Shown piece by piece: positions 1-8,705 of a stretch of DNA of 64,000 nucleotides. This stretch comes from Mesorhizobium sp. SARCC-RB16n (GTDB taxonomy: Bacteria; Pseudomonadota; Alphaproteobacteria; Rhizobiales; Rhizobiaceae): assembly GCF_008520305.1 (NCBI RefSeq), contig NZ_ML703269.1, positions 186,001 to 250,000 on the forward strand. Reading direction: 5' to 3'. The notes beneath the pieces were generated by a model. It did no database searches. It had not been told where the DNA came from and saw only the letters and a list, made by a program, of their open reading frames with translations. A program made the position numbers and the translations under genes. The stretch's first letter is position 1, and each line of letters opens with the position of its first letter.

Positions 1-349
1 CCTTGGTGCGGACCTTCAGGAGATAGTCGAAGCTCGATGCCATCATGTGGCACTGCTCGATCTCCGGCACCGCCTGTACGGACCGGTTGAAGGCATCGAG
101 CGCGGCGGATCGGGTGTCCGACAACTTCACCTGAACGAAGGCGACATGGCCTTCGCCCATGCGCTCGCGGTCGATGATCGCCTGGTAGCCCCTGATGTAG
201 CCGTCCTTCTCCAATCGTTTCACCCGCGCCTGCACCGGCGTCTTGGAAAGACCGACCTTTGCCGCCAGTTCGGACATGGAAAGCCGGCCATTGCCGGCCA
301 GTGCCGACAGGATGTTCCTGTCGATGCGGTCCAATTGGTCTTCTGTCAT
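1..349 (-). CDS. putR: Lrp/AsnC family regulator of putA (partial)
   Basis: The reverse strand encodes MTEDQLDRIDRNILSALAGN and continues through a typical Lrp N-terminal helix-turn-helix (SMSELAAKVGLSKTPVQARV, about residues 24-43) into the start of the ligand-sensing RAM domain. The reading frame runs off the left edge, so the C-terminus is missing. The gene is divergent from putA, the usual arrangement of PutR, a proline-responsive activator of proline dehydrogenase in alphaproteobacteria. The family is seen directly; the PutR role is inferred from this position. Confidence 0.88.
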   Translation of the reverse strand, partial: MTEDQLDRIDRNILSALAGNGRLSMSELAAKVGLSKTPVQARVKRLEKDGYIRGYQAIIDRERMGEGHVAFVQVKLSDTRSAALDAFNRSVQAVPEIEQCHMMASSFDYLLKVRTK

Positions 350-416
350 CGAGAACACAGCCCGAATAGGTAATTTATGGCGAAATCATAGATCAGTTGG
401 GCTGCTCTGTCGATTT

Positions 417-433
417 TTTCAGACCGCCTGAAA
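417..433. promoter_or_regulatory. Candidate operator in the putR-putA intergenic region
   Basis: A 6-bp perfect inverted repeat TTTCAG-N5-CTGAAA lies in the 160-bp gap between the divergent putR and putA starts. Lrp/AsnC regulators usually bind short imperfect palindromes about 15 bp long. This is a plausible PutR site, but only one copy is seen and nothing else supports it. Confidence 0.35.
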
Positions 434-511
434 TCTGGCACTTGTGCTAGCTTGCGCCATTCGGTCCGGTGATCGCCGGCCCGTTCCCTTATGCTTGCTC
501 ACAGGACCGCC

Positions 512-3500
512 ATGCCGTTCGACGCCATCCGCCAGCAGATCCGTGCCAATTATTTGCCCGACGAAGACGCCGCGGTTAAGCGATTAGCCGAGGCGACCGG
601 GCTTTCGGCCGGAGACCGCAAGGCGATCTCGGCCCGTGCGGCCGACCTGGTGCGGGCGGTGCGGGGCTCCACCGATCCGCGGCTGATGGAAGTCTTCCTC
701 TCCGCCTACGGTCTCTCCACCAAGGAAGGCGTGGCGCTGATGTGCCTGGCCGAGGCGCTGCTGCGCGTGCCCGACACCGAGACAATGGACGATCTGATCG
801 CCGACAAGATCGCGCCGCATGACTGGTCGGCGCATTCCGGTGGTTCAAGCTCGATCTTCGTCAACGCCTCGACCTGGGCGCTGATGCTGACCGGCCGCGT
901 GCTCGACGAAGGCGAGGGCGGCATCGAAGGCACGCTGCGCTCGATGGTGCGCCGTCTTGGCGAACCGGTCATCCGCAAGGCGGTGGCCGCCGCCATGCGC
1001 GAGATGGGCGAGCAGTTCGTGCTCGGCCGCACCATCGCCGAAGCCGTCAAGCGCGGCCGGCCGATGATCCAGAAGGGCTACCTCTATTCCTTCGACATGC
1101 TGGGCGAGGCCGCCCGTACCGAGGCCGATGCCTTGCGCTACCACAAGGCTTATGCCGATGCCATTTCCTCGCTCGATTCCGGCTCGAACGGACCCGATAT
1201 CCGCTTCAACCATGGCATCTCGGTCAAGCTTTCTGCCCTGCATCCGCGCTACGAGGTGGCGCAGAAGGAAGAAATGCTGCCTGTGATGGCCGAGCGGCTG
1301 CTGTCTCTGGCTCTGGCCGCACGGCATTCGCGGATGGGCCTCAACATCGATGCCGAGGAGGCGGACCGCCTGGATCTGTCGCTCGACGTCATCGAACGGG
1401 TGCTGGCCGAGCCGGAGCTCGCCGGCTGGAACGGTTTTGGCGTCGTCGTGCAGGCCTATGGCCCGCGCGCGGCTTTCACCATCGACTGGCTCTATGCGCT
1501 GGCCAAGAAGTACAACCGCAACATCATGGTTCGGCTGGTCAAGGGCGCTTATTGGGACACCGAGATCAAGCGGGCGCAGACGCTCGGACTGTCAGGCTAT
1601 CCCGTGTTCACGCGCAAGGCCAACACCGACGTTTCCTACATGGCGTGCGCGAAAAAGCTGCTTGGCATGACCGACCGAATCTATCCGCAATTCGCCACCC
1701 ACAATGCCCACACCGTCGCCGCCATCCTGTCGATGGTCGACAACCGCGACACTTTCGAATTCCAGCGCCTGCACGGCATGGGCGAGGCCTTGCACGAAAC
1801 CGTGAGCCGGTCGGAGGGTACGCGCTGCCGCATTTATGCGCCCGTCGGCGCGCATTCCGACCTGCTTGCCTATCTGGTTCGGCGGCTGCTGGAAAATGGG
1901 GCCAATTCCTCCTTCGTGCACCAATTGACCGACGAGGACGTCGAGCCCGAGGACATCGCGCGTGATCCGCTGGAAACGGTCGAAAGCCAGGGTCCCGCCG
2001 CCAATCCGGCGATCACCCGGCCTTCCCAGATTTTTGGCGCGGGGCGTCGCAACTCGAAAGGGTTCGACATTACCGATACGGTGACGCTGGCTGATATCGA
2101 CCAGGCCAGGGCGGCGTTCGCGGGTCCCGATCGCTGGCACGCCAAGCCGATCACGCGTGCCGCCGGCTACGGCAAGCAGCGCCCGATCGTCAATCCGGCA
2201 AAGCCTTCCGAGGTCGTCGGCACGGTTCACGAGGCCGCCGCCAAGCAAGTAGCGACCGCCGTGCGCATCGCGGTGGAGGCGCAGCCGGCCTGGGCAAAAC
2301 GGCCGGTCGCCGAGCGTGCCGGCATCCTGAACCGCGCGGCCGACCTTTACGAAGCCAATGCGGTCGAGTTCTTTGCGCTCGCCACGCGCGAAGCCGGCAA
2401 ATCGCTGGCCGACGGCGTCGCCGAAGTGCGCGAGGCTGTCGACTTTCTGCGCTACTACGCCACCGAGGCGGCGAACGCCGAGGCGGGCACGCAAGCGCGT
2501 GGTGTCATCGTCTGCATTTCGCCATGGAATTTCCCGCTCGCCATCTTCACCGGCCAGATCGCGGCAGCACTCGTCACCGGCAATTCGGTGATTGCCAAGC
2601 CGGCCGAGCAGACCCCGCTGATCGCCTTCCGTGCCGTCGAGATGCTCCGCGAGGCCGGTGTGCCGGAAGACGTCATCCAGCTCCTGCCCGGCGACGGCCC
2701 ATCGGTCGGTGGCCCGCTGACAGCGGATCCGCGTATTGCCGGCGTCTGCTTCACCGGCTCGACCGAGGTTGCCAAGCTGATCGAGAAACAGCTGGCCGAG
2801 ACCGCCGCGCCGGACGCGATGCTGATCGCCGAGACCGGTGGTCTCAACGCCATGATCGTCGATTCCACCGCGCTGCCCGAGCAGGCGGTGCGCGATATCC
2901 TGGCGTCGGCCTTCCAGAGCGCCGGCCAGCGCTGCTCGGCGCTGCGCGTGCTCTATGTGCAGAAAGACGTCGAGAAGAAGATGCTGGAGATGCTGAAGGG
3001 CGCCATGGAGGCGCTCAACATCGGCGATCCCTGGCTGATCTCGACCGATGTCGGACCGGTCATCGATGATGAGGCGCAGGCGTCGATCCGCGATTATTGC
3101 ACGAAGAAGGGCCTGGAGGGCCGGCTGATCGCCAAGCTGGAAGCCCCCAAGGACGGACGTTTCGTCGCGCCGCATGTCTTCAGGGTCAAGGGCATAGAGG
3201 AGATGGAACGCGAGGTGTTCGGGCCGGTGCTGCATGTCGCCAGTTTCGACGCCGACCAGATCGACGCCGTCATCGCCGCCATCAACCGCAAGGGTTATGG
3301 CCTGACCTTCGGCCTGCACACCCGCATCGAAGGCCGCGTGCAGCATTTCGTCGACGGCATCCATGCCGGCAACATCTACGTCAATCGTAACCAGATCGGC
3401 GCCGTCGTCGGTTCGCAGCCATTTGGCGGCGAGGGCCTATCCGGCACCGGGCCAAAGGCCGGCGGGCCGCACTATCTCAGGCGTTTCCGCAAAGGGCCGG

Positions 3501-4120
3501 AAGCGGGCACCGAAGTCGGCGAAGGCCACAAGGTGACGGCGACCGAGCTTGCCGACAATCTGCCCGATCCGGCGCTTGGCGGCTGGTCGACGCGGCCGGA
3601 CCGGATCGCCATTCTGAGGAAGCATCTGCGCGGCAAGGGCGCGGCGGCGATCGGTGCCGCCGCCAGCATCGATTTCGGCCAGGTCGATTTGCCCGGCCCG
3701 ACCGGCGAGGCCAACACGCTGTCGCTGTCGCCGCGCGGCCGCGTGCTGTGCCTGGGGCCGGACGCCGACACGCTGCTTACGCAGACCATCCAGGCGCTCG
3801 CCGCCGGCAATGCGGTGCTGGCCGTGGCGCCAGGTGCCCCGGCGACACTCTCCGCATTGACCGGGAAAGGCCTGCCGCTGGCGGCCATCGATGGTCGCCC
3901 CGATCCTGTCGAGGCGCGATCGCTGCACGTCGATGTCGTTGCTTTTTCAGGCACACCCGAGGCGGCGCGCATCGTGCGCAAGGTCATCGCCGAGCGCAGC
4001 GGGCCGATCGTGCCGTTGGTCAGCGAGGTGCTCAATCCGGCGGCCTATGCGCATGAGCGGGCGGTCTGTGTCGACACCACAGCGGCGGGCGGTAATGCCA
4101 GCCTCTTGGCCGCTGCATAG
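512..4120 (+). CDS. putA: Bifunctional proline dehydrogenase / L-glutamate gamma-semialdehyde dehydrogenase PutA
   Basis: PutA oxidises proline to glutamate in two steps with substrate channelling. The 1202-residue product has the FAD-dependent proline dehydrogenase barrel in the N-terminal half (for example MVRLVKGAYWDTEIKRAQ) and an aldehyde dehydrogenase domain after about residue 560, with the catalytic cysteine at residue 808 in SAGQRCSALR and the TGSTEVA nucleotide-binding motif. A C-terminal domain beyond the ALDH core makes it a long type. No ribbon-helix-helix DNA-binding domain is seen at the N-terminus, so regulation is probably left to the divergent putR. An in-frame ATG at 491 lacks a ribosome site; the ATG at 512 follows AGGA at good spacing and was chosen. 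Confidence 0.97.
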   Translation: MPFDAIRQQIRANYLPDEDAAVKRLAEATGLSAGDRKAISARAADLVRAVRGSTDPRLMEVFLSAYGLSTKEGVALMCLAEALLRVPDTETMDDLIADKIAPHDWSAHSGGSSSIFVNASTWALMLTGRVLDEGEGGIEGTLRSMVRRLGEPVIRKAVAAAMREMGEQFVLGRTIAEAVKRGRPMIQKGYLYSFDMLGEAARTEADALRYHKAYADAISSLDSGSNGPDIRFNHGISVKLSALHPRYEVAQKEEMLPVMAERLLSLALAARHSRMGLNIDAEEADRLDLSLDVIERVLAEPELAGWNGFGVVVQAYGPRAAFTIDWLYALAKKYNRNIMVRLVKGAYWDTEIKRAQTLGLSGYPVFTRKANTDVSYMACAKKLLGMTDRIYPQFATHNAHTVAAILSMVDNRDTFEFQRLHGMGEALHETVSRSEGTRCRIYAPVGAHSDLLAYLVRRLLENGANSSFVHQLTDEDVEPEDIARDPLETVESQGPAANPAITRPSQIFGAGRRNSKGFDITDTVTLADIDQARAAFAGPDRWHAKPITRAAGYGKQRPIVNPAKPSEVVGTVHEAAAKQVATAVRIAVEAQPAWAKRPVAERAGILNRAADLYEANAVEFFALATREAGKSLADGVAEVREAVDFLRYYATEAANAEAGTQARGVIVCISPWNFPLAIFTGQIAAALVTGNSVIAKPAEQTPLIAFRAVEMLREAGVPEDVIQLLPGDGPSVGGPLTADPRIAGVCFTGSTEVAKLIEKQLAETAAPDAMLIAETGGLNAMIVDSTALPEQAVRDILASAFQSAGQRCSALRVLYVQKDVEKKMLEMLKGAMEALNIGDPWLISTDVGPVIDDEAQASIRDYCTKKGLEGRLIAKLEAPKDGRFVAPHVFRVKGIEEMEREVFGPVLHVASFDADQIDAVIAAINRKGYGLTFGLHTRIEGRVQHFVDGIHAGNIYVNRNQIGAVVGSQPFGGEGLSGTGPKAGGPHYLRRFRKGPEAGTEVGEGHKVTATELADNLPDPALGGWSTRPDRIAILRKHLRGKGAAAIGAAASIDFGQVDLPGPTGEANTLSLSPRGRVLCLGPDADTLLTQTIQALAAGNAVLAVAPGAPATLSALTGKGLPLAAIDGRPDPVEARSLHVDVVAFSGTPEAARIVRKVIAERSGPIVPLVSEVLNPAAYAHERAVCVDTTAAGGNASLLAAA

Positions 4121-4132
4121 ACTGGTCGGTAC

Positions 4133-4447
4133 TTACGCGCCCTCGACGACGAAAAAGCCCTCGAACTGAGGATGGCCGAGATAATGGACCTTCGTCGTGC
4201 CGACATTCCGGTGGGCAGCGCGGAAGTTCTCCGACTTGGTCCAGGCGACGAAATCGTCGTGGCTCTCCCACACCGTGTGCGACGCAAACAGCGTGTAGCC
4301 TTCGGTCTCGTTGACCGGGCCGCGCAGCAGATGGAATTCCCGGAATCCCTTCATCTCGGCGAGGCTGGAATCGCGGTTCTTCCACACGGCTTCGAAATCG
4401 GCCTCGGAGCCGGTCTGCACCTTGAAGCGGTTCATGGCGATGTACAT
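4133..4447 (-). CDS. hmuQ: Heme-degrading monooxygenase, IsdG/HmuQ type (ABM domain)
   Basis: A 104-residue antibiotic-biosynthesis-monooxygenase fold protein. Residues Asn6, Trp69 and His79 match the Asn-Trp-His set that positions heme in IsdG-family oxygenases, with the same 10-residue Trp-His spacing. It probably opens heme in the cytoplasm to release iron. It is the last gene of the leftward receptor-tonB cluster, as expected for rhizobial HmuQ/HmuD and Brucella BhuQ. A longer frame exists, but the ATG at 4447 follows AAAGGA at normal spacing and gives the family's usual N-terminus. Its stop lies 12 bp from the convergent putA stop. Confidence 0.88.
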   Translation of the reverse strand: MYIAMNRFKVQTGSEADFEAVWKNRDSSLAEMKGFREFHLLRGPVNETEGYTLFASHTVWESHDDFVAWTKSENFRAAHRNVGTTKVHYLGHPQFEGFFVVEGA

Positions 4448-4501
4448 GGGGTTCCTTTCATGCGGATAATTAATGGCCCGCAACGTTTGTTCCGTGCCCA
4501 T

Positions 4502-5515
4502 TCAGAATGGGCCGATCCCGACCTCGAACTCCAAACTCGGAGTCCCGGCCTGTGGCGGAATTGGAGGGAAGGGAGCAGCCTTGCGCACGATGCCGAGCGC
4601 GGCCTCATCGAAAGTCGCCGATCCTGAGCTTTCCAGGATGCGCAACTGATCCATGTCGCCCTTCCGACCTATGACGAATGCGACAACCGCATTGTTACGC
4701 GCGGCCAGTTGCAGCGAAGGCGGGAGAGTACGATTGACGCTGCCAAGCTTTCGAAAGACGTCGCCGCGGTAGCTGCCTTCCGCGGCGCTGCCGGCCTCTT
4801 TCTGCCTTTTGCCCTTGCTGGCCGCTTGCGCCGGCCGATCCTGGCCATCGGCCGTGCCGCTCCTTTTATCCCCTGCTTCGGCTATCGCAGGGACGGCTGC
4901 CGGAGTTGGCCTTGCATAGGGGATCGGCGGCTGGTCCGGGACGGCGACAGGCATTTCGACCGTTTCGGCTTGGACGCTCGGCTGCGCCGGCGTTTCGCTC
5001 CTGGCGGCCACGCTCTGGTCGTCCGGGCGCGATCTTGCCGTCGCCAATATGTCGGGCGTGACCACAGGCTGTTTGGCGGGCTCCCGCGAGGGCTGCGATG
5101 CCTGCTTTACGGCATCCCGGACAGGCTCGCGATCCTGTGTCGCGGTTTTCCGCACGGGCTGCGAAGGTTCTGTCGGCGGTGCTGCCCTCACCGCCTCCGC
5201 CTGACGTGGATTGACCGGGGGCTGGTTCGGCACCAGCCTGACATTTATTGCCGTAGGGTCCTTGTCCAGGGCACTCCCGGCCACCTTGTCGCCTGTGTGA
5301 TCGCCGCCTTCGGACTGCTCCGTCTCCCTGGAATCGAATGTGCGGGCCGGCGAGATCAGAAAAGCCGCCGCTACCGCAGCATGGAGCAGGCCGGAGATGG
5401 CGATCGCCGTCACCCATTTGCCGTTGCCGGCAGGCGGCCGCATTTGGGCAAGCGGCTCGGCCGGCACGATCGCCAACTGGTCGCCGGCATCGGGGAGGGG
5501 ACTGGGTTTCTGCAT
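4502..5515 (-). CDS. tonB: Energy transducer TonB
   Basis: TonB couples the proton-motive force to outer-membrane receptors. The product has one N-terminal membrane anchor (VTAIAISGLLHAAVAAAFLI), a long Pro/Ala/Glu-rich periplasmic spacer, and a C-terminal TonB domain (about 90 residues, YRGDVFRKLGSVNRTLPP onward, ending LEFEVGIGPF). The frame stays open to a GTG at 5641 that overlaps the upstream stop, and there is another ATG at 5551. The ATG at 5515 was preferred because it places the anchor about 30 residues in, but no candidate has a strong ribosome site. It lies between the secreted protein at 5643-6080 and hmuQ in the heme operon, so it is probably dedicated to heme uptake. Confidence 0.88.
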   Translation of the reverse strand: MQKPSPLPDAGDQLAIVPAEPLAQMRPPAGNGKWVTAIAISGLLHAAVAAAFLISPARTFDSRETEQSEGGDHTGDKVAGSALDKDPTAINVRLVPNQPPVNPRQAEAVRAAPPTEPSQPVRKTATQDREPVRDAVKQASQPSREPAKQPVVTPDILATARSRPDDQSVAARSETPAQPSVQAETVEMPVAVPDQPPIPYARPTPAAVPAIAEAGDKRSGTADGQDRPAQAASKGKRQKEAGSAAEGSYRGDVFRKLGSVNRTLPPSLQLAARNNAVVAFVIGRKGDMDQLRILESSGSATFDEAALGIVRKAAPFPPIPPQAGTPSLEFEVGIGPF

Positions 5516-5642
5516 GTCGCGCGGCGGAAAATGCAGCGACCCAGGCGTCATTGTCAAATCAAGATGGACTGGCTCAAACAGAAGAAGGCCGGCCAGGGGC
5601 CGGGCCACCATATGTCGTGCAAAGGCGGGATGCAGTCCCACC

Positions 5643-6080
5643 TCAGACGCCGAAAGCGATGCCGGTCTTGGTGTCCGTCTTCAGCTTGCGCATGCACGCG
5701 GCTGGTTCGATGCCCGTACCGGCGCATTCCGTCGCGCTGTTGATCAGCACGCGGCTGACCCTGGTGCAGTCGGTGGCGGCCAGGTCAAAGCGCGTCACCT
5801 TGGTCTTGCCTGCCGGCAGCTCCTTGAAGTCGAGCACGGTCAGCCGGTCGACGACGCCGGCTTCGTTGAACAGCGCGATCTCGAACGCCGCCTTGGTGAG
5901 GTCGGCGCCGAGATTGTTGCTGACCAAGAAGGTCAGGCGGCAGCCCTTGTCGGAAGGCTGTGCGGCATTGAGTTCGAGGGTCAGGACCGGCGCGGACTGT
6001 TCAGCCCACGCCGGAACCGTCGCAAGCGACATCGCCAGCGTCGAGGTCAGTAGACGAAGGGAAGTCGTCAAGCTCGTCAT
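5643..6080 (-). CDS. Secreted protein of unknown function in the heme-uptake operon
   Basis: A 145-residue protein with a clear Sec signal peptide (hydrophobic residues about 6-24, cleavage after AWA). The mature part has four cysteines (one in SDKGCRLTF, one in AATDCTRV, then ATECAG and PAACMRK) and looks like an all-beta periplasmic domain. I do not recognise the family. The gene starts 2 bp after the receptor stop and ends next to tonB, so co-expression with heme uptake is very likely. Periplasmic handling of heme, or a role in receptor-TonB assembly, is possible but is inference only. Confidence 0.75.
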   Translation of the reverse strand: MTSLTTSLRLLTSTLAMSLATVPAWAEQSAPVLTLELNAAQPSDKGCRLTFLVSNNLGADLTKAAFEIALFNEAGVVDRLTVLDFKELPAGKTKVTRFDLAATDCTRVSRVLINSATECAGTGIEPAACMRKLKTDTKTGIAFGV

Positions 6081-6082
6081 GG

Positions 6083-8272
6083 TCAGCCTCCAAATCGCAT
6101 GGTTGCCGCCAGCTTCAGCGTGATGCCGGGTTCATAGACAGCGATGGTCGTGCTGCCATTCAGCGGGTTGGCGTATTTGACGTCGAACAGATTGTCGGCA
6201 CGGAAATCGACTTTCAGATTGTCGGTCGCCTGATAGCTGGCGAAGGCGTTGACCAGCGTATAGTCGGTTGCCACCGCATTGCCCTTCGGCTTGCCATTGT
6301 ACTGCACTTCGCCACCGACGGTCAGCTTATCCTCGAGGAAACGCAAGCCGAGCTGAGCGGTGACCTGAGAGGAGGGAATGGTGGCGAGGTCGGCTTCCAC
6401 ACCCTTGTAGGAAACGGTGTGACCATCCGTGATCGAGGCCGAGAGGCCGGCATAGCCCCATGCCGCGTCGTAAACGCCTTCCAGCTCGAAACCGTTGATC
6501 CTGGCCTTGGCGAAATTTTGATACCGGAAGCAGATCGGGATGCCGGGACCGAAGGGGCAGCCGCTGCCTGGAGCGAACGGTGATAGGGTCACACCTTCGA
6601 TATAGTCGTCGACATCGTTGTTGAAGTAGGTGGCCTTGAGACGAAGCGCGTCGCCAGCCTCGAAGATGTCGTTCTGCTTGTAGTTGACGCCGAACTCGGT
6701 CGTCTTGCCGGTTTCAGGCCGCAGATTTGGATTGGGCAGGAACGGGAAGCTGACGCCTGCCGGATGGTTGCCGCTGATCAGAGTCTCCGTGATCGAAGGC
6801 GAGCGATAGCCTTCCGCATAGGTGCCATAGAATTGCAGGCCGGCAAGGCCGGCGCTCTCGAACGGCGAGACACCGACCGTGACGCGCGGCGATAGCCTGT
6901 CGCCGGAAATATCGTGCGTGTCATCCTTCAGGCTGTAGCTGTCGTAGCGCAGGCCGGCGATGACTTCGAGCCAGGGCCATGTGAGTTTGTCCTGGATGTA
7001 GGCGCCCGACACATTGCGCTTGCCCGAAGGGGTGTAGAAACTGTCGCCGCCGGCCGCGCCGCCTGTCTTGACGTTGTCGCCGACCCAGTCGCCGCCATAG
7101 GTCAGTTCATGCGCGATGCCACTCGTTTCGAACCGTGACGTGTTCCAGATATCGATACCGGTCGTGCCGACATCGAATGTCGACCGTGATCCTGCCGGCA
7201 GCACCACGGGGAGACCGGTCACCGGATCGAAGCGGTTCTGCGGGACAAGACTGGTCAGGTCGAGATTTGTCTTGTTGTAGGAGGTGTTGATGTGAAGATC
7301 GAGCCAGCTCTTGTCTTCGTCGGTGATGTTGTAGCGGGCCGTGAAGGTGTTCGACTTCAGGTCGACATCATTGACAGGCACGCCGGCGCTGGTCTCGTCC
7401 CAGCCGTCGCTCGAGCCGACCCAGCCAAGCTTCAGTTCACTGTTCTCGGTCGGCCGGATGGTGGTCTTGAGCAGGCCGCTCAGCACATCGAAGCCGGTGC
7501 CATTGACGGTGTCGCCGCCGCCGTCCTTGTAGTTGTCGTAGTCGCGGTAGACGATGTTGCCCAACACGTCCCAGTTCTCATTGATGCGATAGGCGCCGGA
7601 TGCGCTTGATGTCCAACCTTTGCCGTTGCTTTCGTAGCGTCCGGCGACGGAACCGGCCCAGGTCTCGTCAGGCTTGAGGAAATCTTCCGCGTCCTTGGTG
7701 TCGAAGAAGACGACGCCGCCGATGGCGCCTGAACCATAGGTGTTGGCGACCGGACCACGGATCACGTCGACGGATTTGACGAGTTCGGGATCGATATAGA
7801 AGGTCGACTGCGTGCCGTGGTCGGAGCGCTGGAAATTCTGACGCGCGCCATCGACGATCACAGCGACGCGGCCGAAATCTTGCAGGCCTCGGATGTTGAC
7901 GCTGGTGCTGACGCGCCTGGCGTCTGCCTGCGCCGCGACACCGGGTACACCGAAAAGCATCTCGTTTGGCGTCGTCGCCATGCGGCGGTCGAGTTGCTGC
8001 TGGTCGACATGGCTGGCCGAGGCCAGCGATTCGATCGCCGTTTCGCCGGTGCGGCTGAGCACCAGGATCTTGTCGAGCAGCGTCGCGCCCGCAGGAGCTA
8101 CTTTTTCCTGGTCAGTCTTCTTCGATCGATCGGTCTGCCCGCCCGCCGGCTGCGTCGCCTGTTGCGCGTGCGCCGATGGCGCGGATAGAGCGATCGCCGC
8201 CACGCTTGCGAGCAAAGCCGCCGCGCCGTTCGCCGTCCACCGGCCGCGCCGTTCCCAATTCATCAATCCCAT
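6083..8272 (-). CDS. hmuR: TonB-dependent heme/hemoglobin receptor
   Basis: An outer-membrane receptor of about 729 residues. It has a signal peptide ending SAHAQQ, a TonB-box-like DKILVLS segment, a plug domain (VNIRGLQDFGRVAVIVDGAR; VDVIRGPVANTYGSGAIGG) and a 22-strand barrel ending in an aromatic-x-phi type C-terminus (AATMRFGG). The YRSP and NPNLRPE motifs match the FRAP/NPNL signature of heme and hemoglobin receptors. The reading frame extends upstream to 8392, but the ATG at 8272 has GGAG seven bases before it. It is the first gene of the leftward operon and is divergent from hmuP across an iron-regulatory region. Confidence 0.93.
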   Translation of the reverse strand: MGLMNWERRGRWTANGAAALLASVAAIALSAPSAHAQQATQPAGGQTDRSKKTDQEKVAPAGATLLDKILVLSRTGETAIESLASASHVDQQQLDRRMATTPNEMLFGVPGVAAQADARRVSTSVNIRGLQDFGRVAVIVDGARQNFQRSDHGTQSTFYIDPELVKSVDVIRGPVANTYGSGAIGGVVFFDTKDAEDFLKPDETWAGSVAGRYESNGKGWTSSASGAYRINENWDVLGNIVYRDYDNYKDGGGDTVNGTGFDVLSGLLKTTIRPTENSELKLGWVGSSDGWDETSAGVPVNDVDLKSNTFTARYNITDEDKSWLDLHINTSYNKTNLDLTSLVPQNRFDPVTGLPVVLPAGSRSTFDVGTTGIDIWNTSRFETSGIAHELTYGGDWVGDNVKTGGAAGGDSFYTPSGKRNVSGAYIQDKLTWPWLEVIAGLRYDSYSLKDDTHDISGDRLSPRVTVGVSPFESAGLAGLQFYGTYAEGYRSPSITETLISGNHPAGVSFPFLPNPNLRPETGKTTEFGVNYKQNDIFEAGDALRLKATYFNNDVDDYIEGVTLSPFAPGSGCPFGPGIPICFRYQNFAKARINGFELEGVYDAAWGYAGLSASITDGHTVSYKGVEADLATIPSSQVTAQLGLRFLEDKLTVGGEVQYNGKPKGNAVATDYTLVNAFASYQATDNLKVDFRADNLFDVKYANPLNGSTTIAVYEPGITLKLAATMRFGG

Positions 8273-8360
8273 GCCCCAACTCCAAATCCCAGGTTCCATG
8301 CTGGCTGGCGCGGGGCTCGCTGACATTTTTGATCGTATCCGGCATCTTAAATGTTGACTC

Positions 8361-8386
8361 ATTAGTCCGGTATTGCACTGACTAAT
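8361..8386. promoter_or_regulatory. Dyad in the hmuR-hmuP divergent promoter
   Basis: ATTAGTC-N12-GACTAAT is a perfect 7-bp inverted repeat in the AT-rich gap between the receptor and hmuP. A further GACT at 8356-8359 also faces AGTC at 8364-8367. It lies close to the TGA-N9-TCA motif and may be part of the control region for one or both operons, for example an Irr, HmuP or RirA contact. The repeat is seen directly; the binding factor is unknown. Confidence 0.45.
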
Positions 8387-8391
8387 AAACA

Positions 8392-8406
8392 TGATTATTC
8401 AAGTCA
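8392..8406. promoter_or_regulatory. Candidate iron-responsive operator (RirA box) before hmuP
   Basis: TGATTATTCAAGTCA fits the TGA-N9-TCA iron-responsive operator described for rhizobial RirA. It lies 66 bp before the chosen hmuP start and 120 bp before hmuR, so it could control both directions. rirA itself is at the far end of this cluster. Confidence 0.6.
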
Positions 8407-8471
8407 AGAAATGAATCGGCAATTTCGCAACGCCTAGCAAGATGTCCGGCACAGGAAAGGGATCGACCCAG

Positions 8472-8681
8472 ATGAACACGCACAATCCCAACGATTTTCG
8501 CTATCGCGTCCGCCGTTCCGATGATGCCACTGCAGCCCGCTTCGAACGGGTTCCTCTGGCGGTGCGCACGCTGTCCAGCAACACGCTGTTCCAGGGCGAA
8601 CACGAGATCGGCATCGAACATCGTGGGGCGCTCTACCGGCTGAAGATCACCCGCCAGGGCAAGCTCATCCTCAACAAGTAA
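8472..8681 (+). CDS. hmuP: Hemin uptake protein HmuP/HemP
   Basis: A 69-residue HemP-family protein ending in the characteristic block HRGALYRLKITRQGKLILNK. In Bradyrhizobium and Sinorhizobium, HmuP is needed for expression of the heme receptor and acts as a co-activator near its promoter, which fits its position divergent from hmuR. The frame is open from an ATG at 8442, but the ATG at 8472 has AGGAAAGGG about ten bases upstream. It is the first gene of the rightward hmuPSTUV operon. Confidence 0.92.
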   Translation: MNTHNPNDFRYRVRRSDDATAARFERVPLAVRTLSSNTLFQGEHEIGIEHRGALYRLKITRQGKLILNK

Positions 8682-8705
8682 GGGCAAGGCATCAGGGGTA
8701 AAGAC

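Noticed and set aside
1592-3364. 590-residue open frame antisense to putA
   Set aside because: Mirror frame of a high-GC gene; composition is repetitive Arg/Asp/Gly without any domain, while putA is unmistakable.
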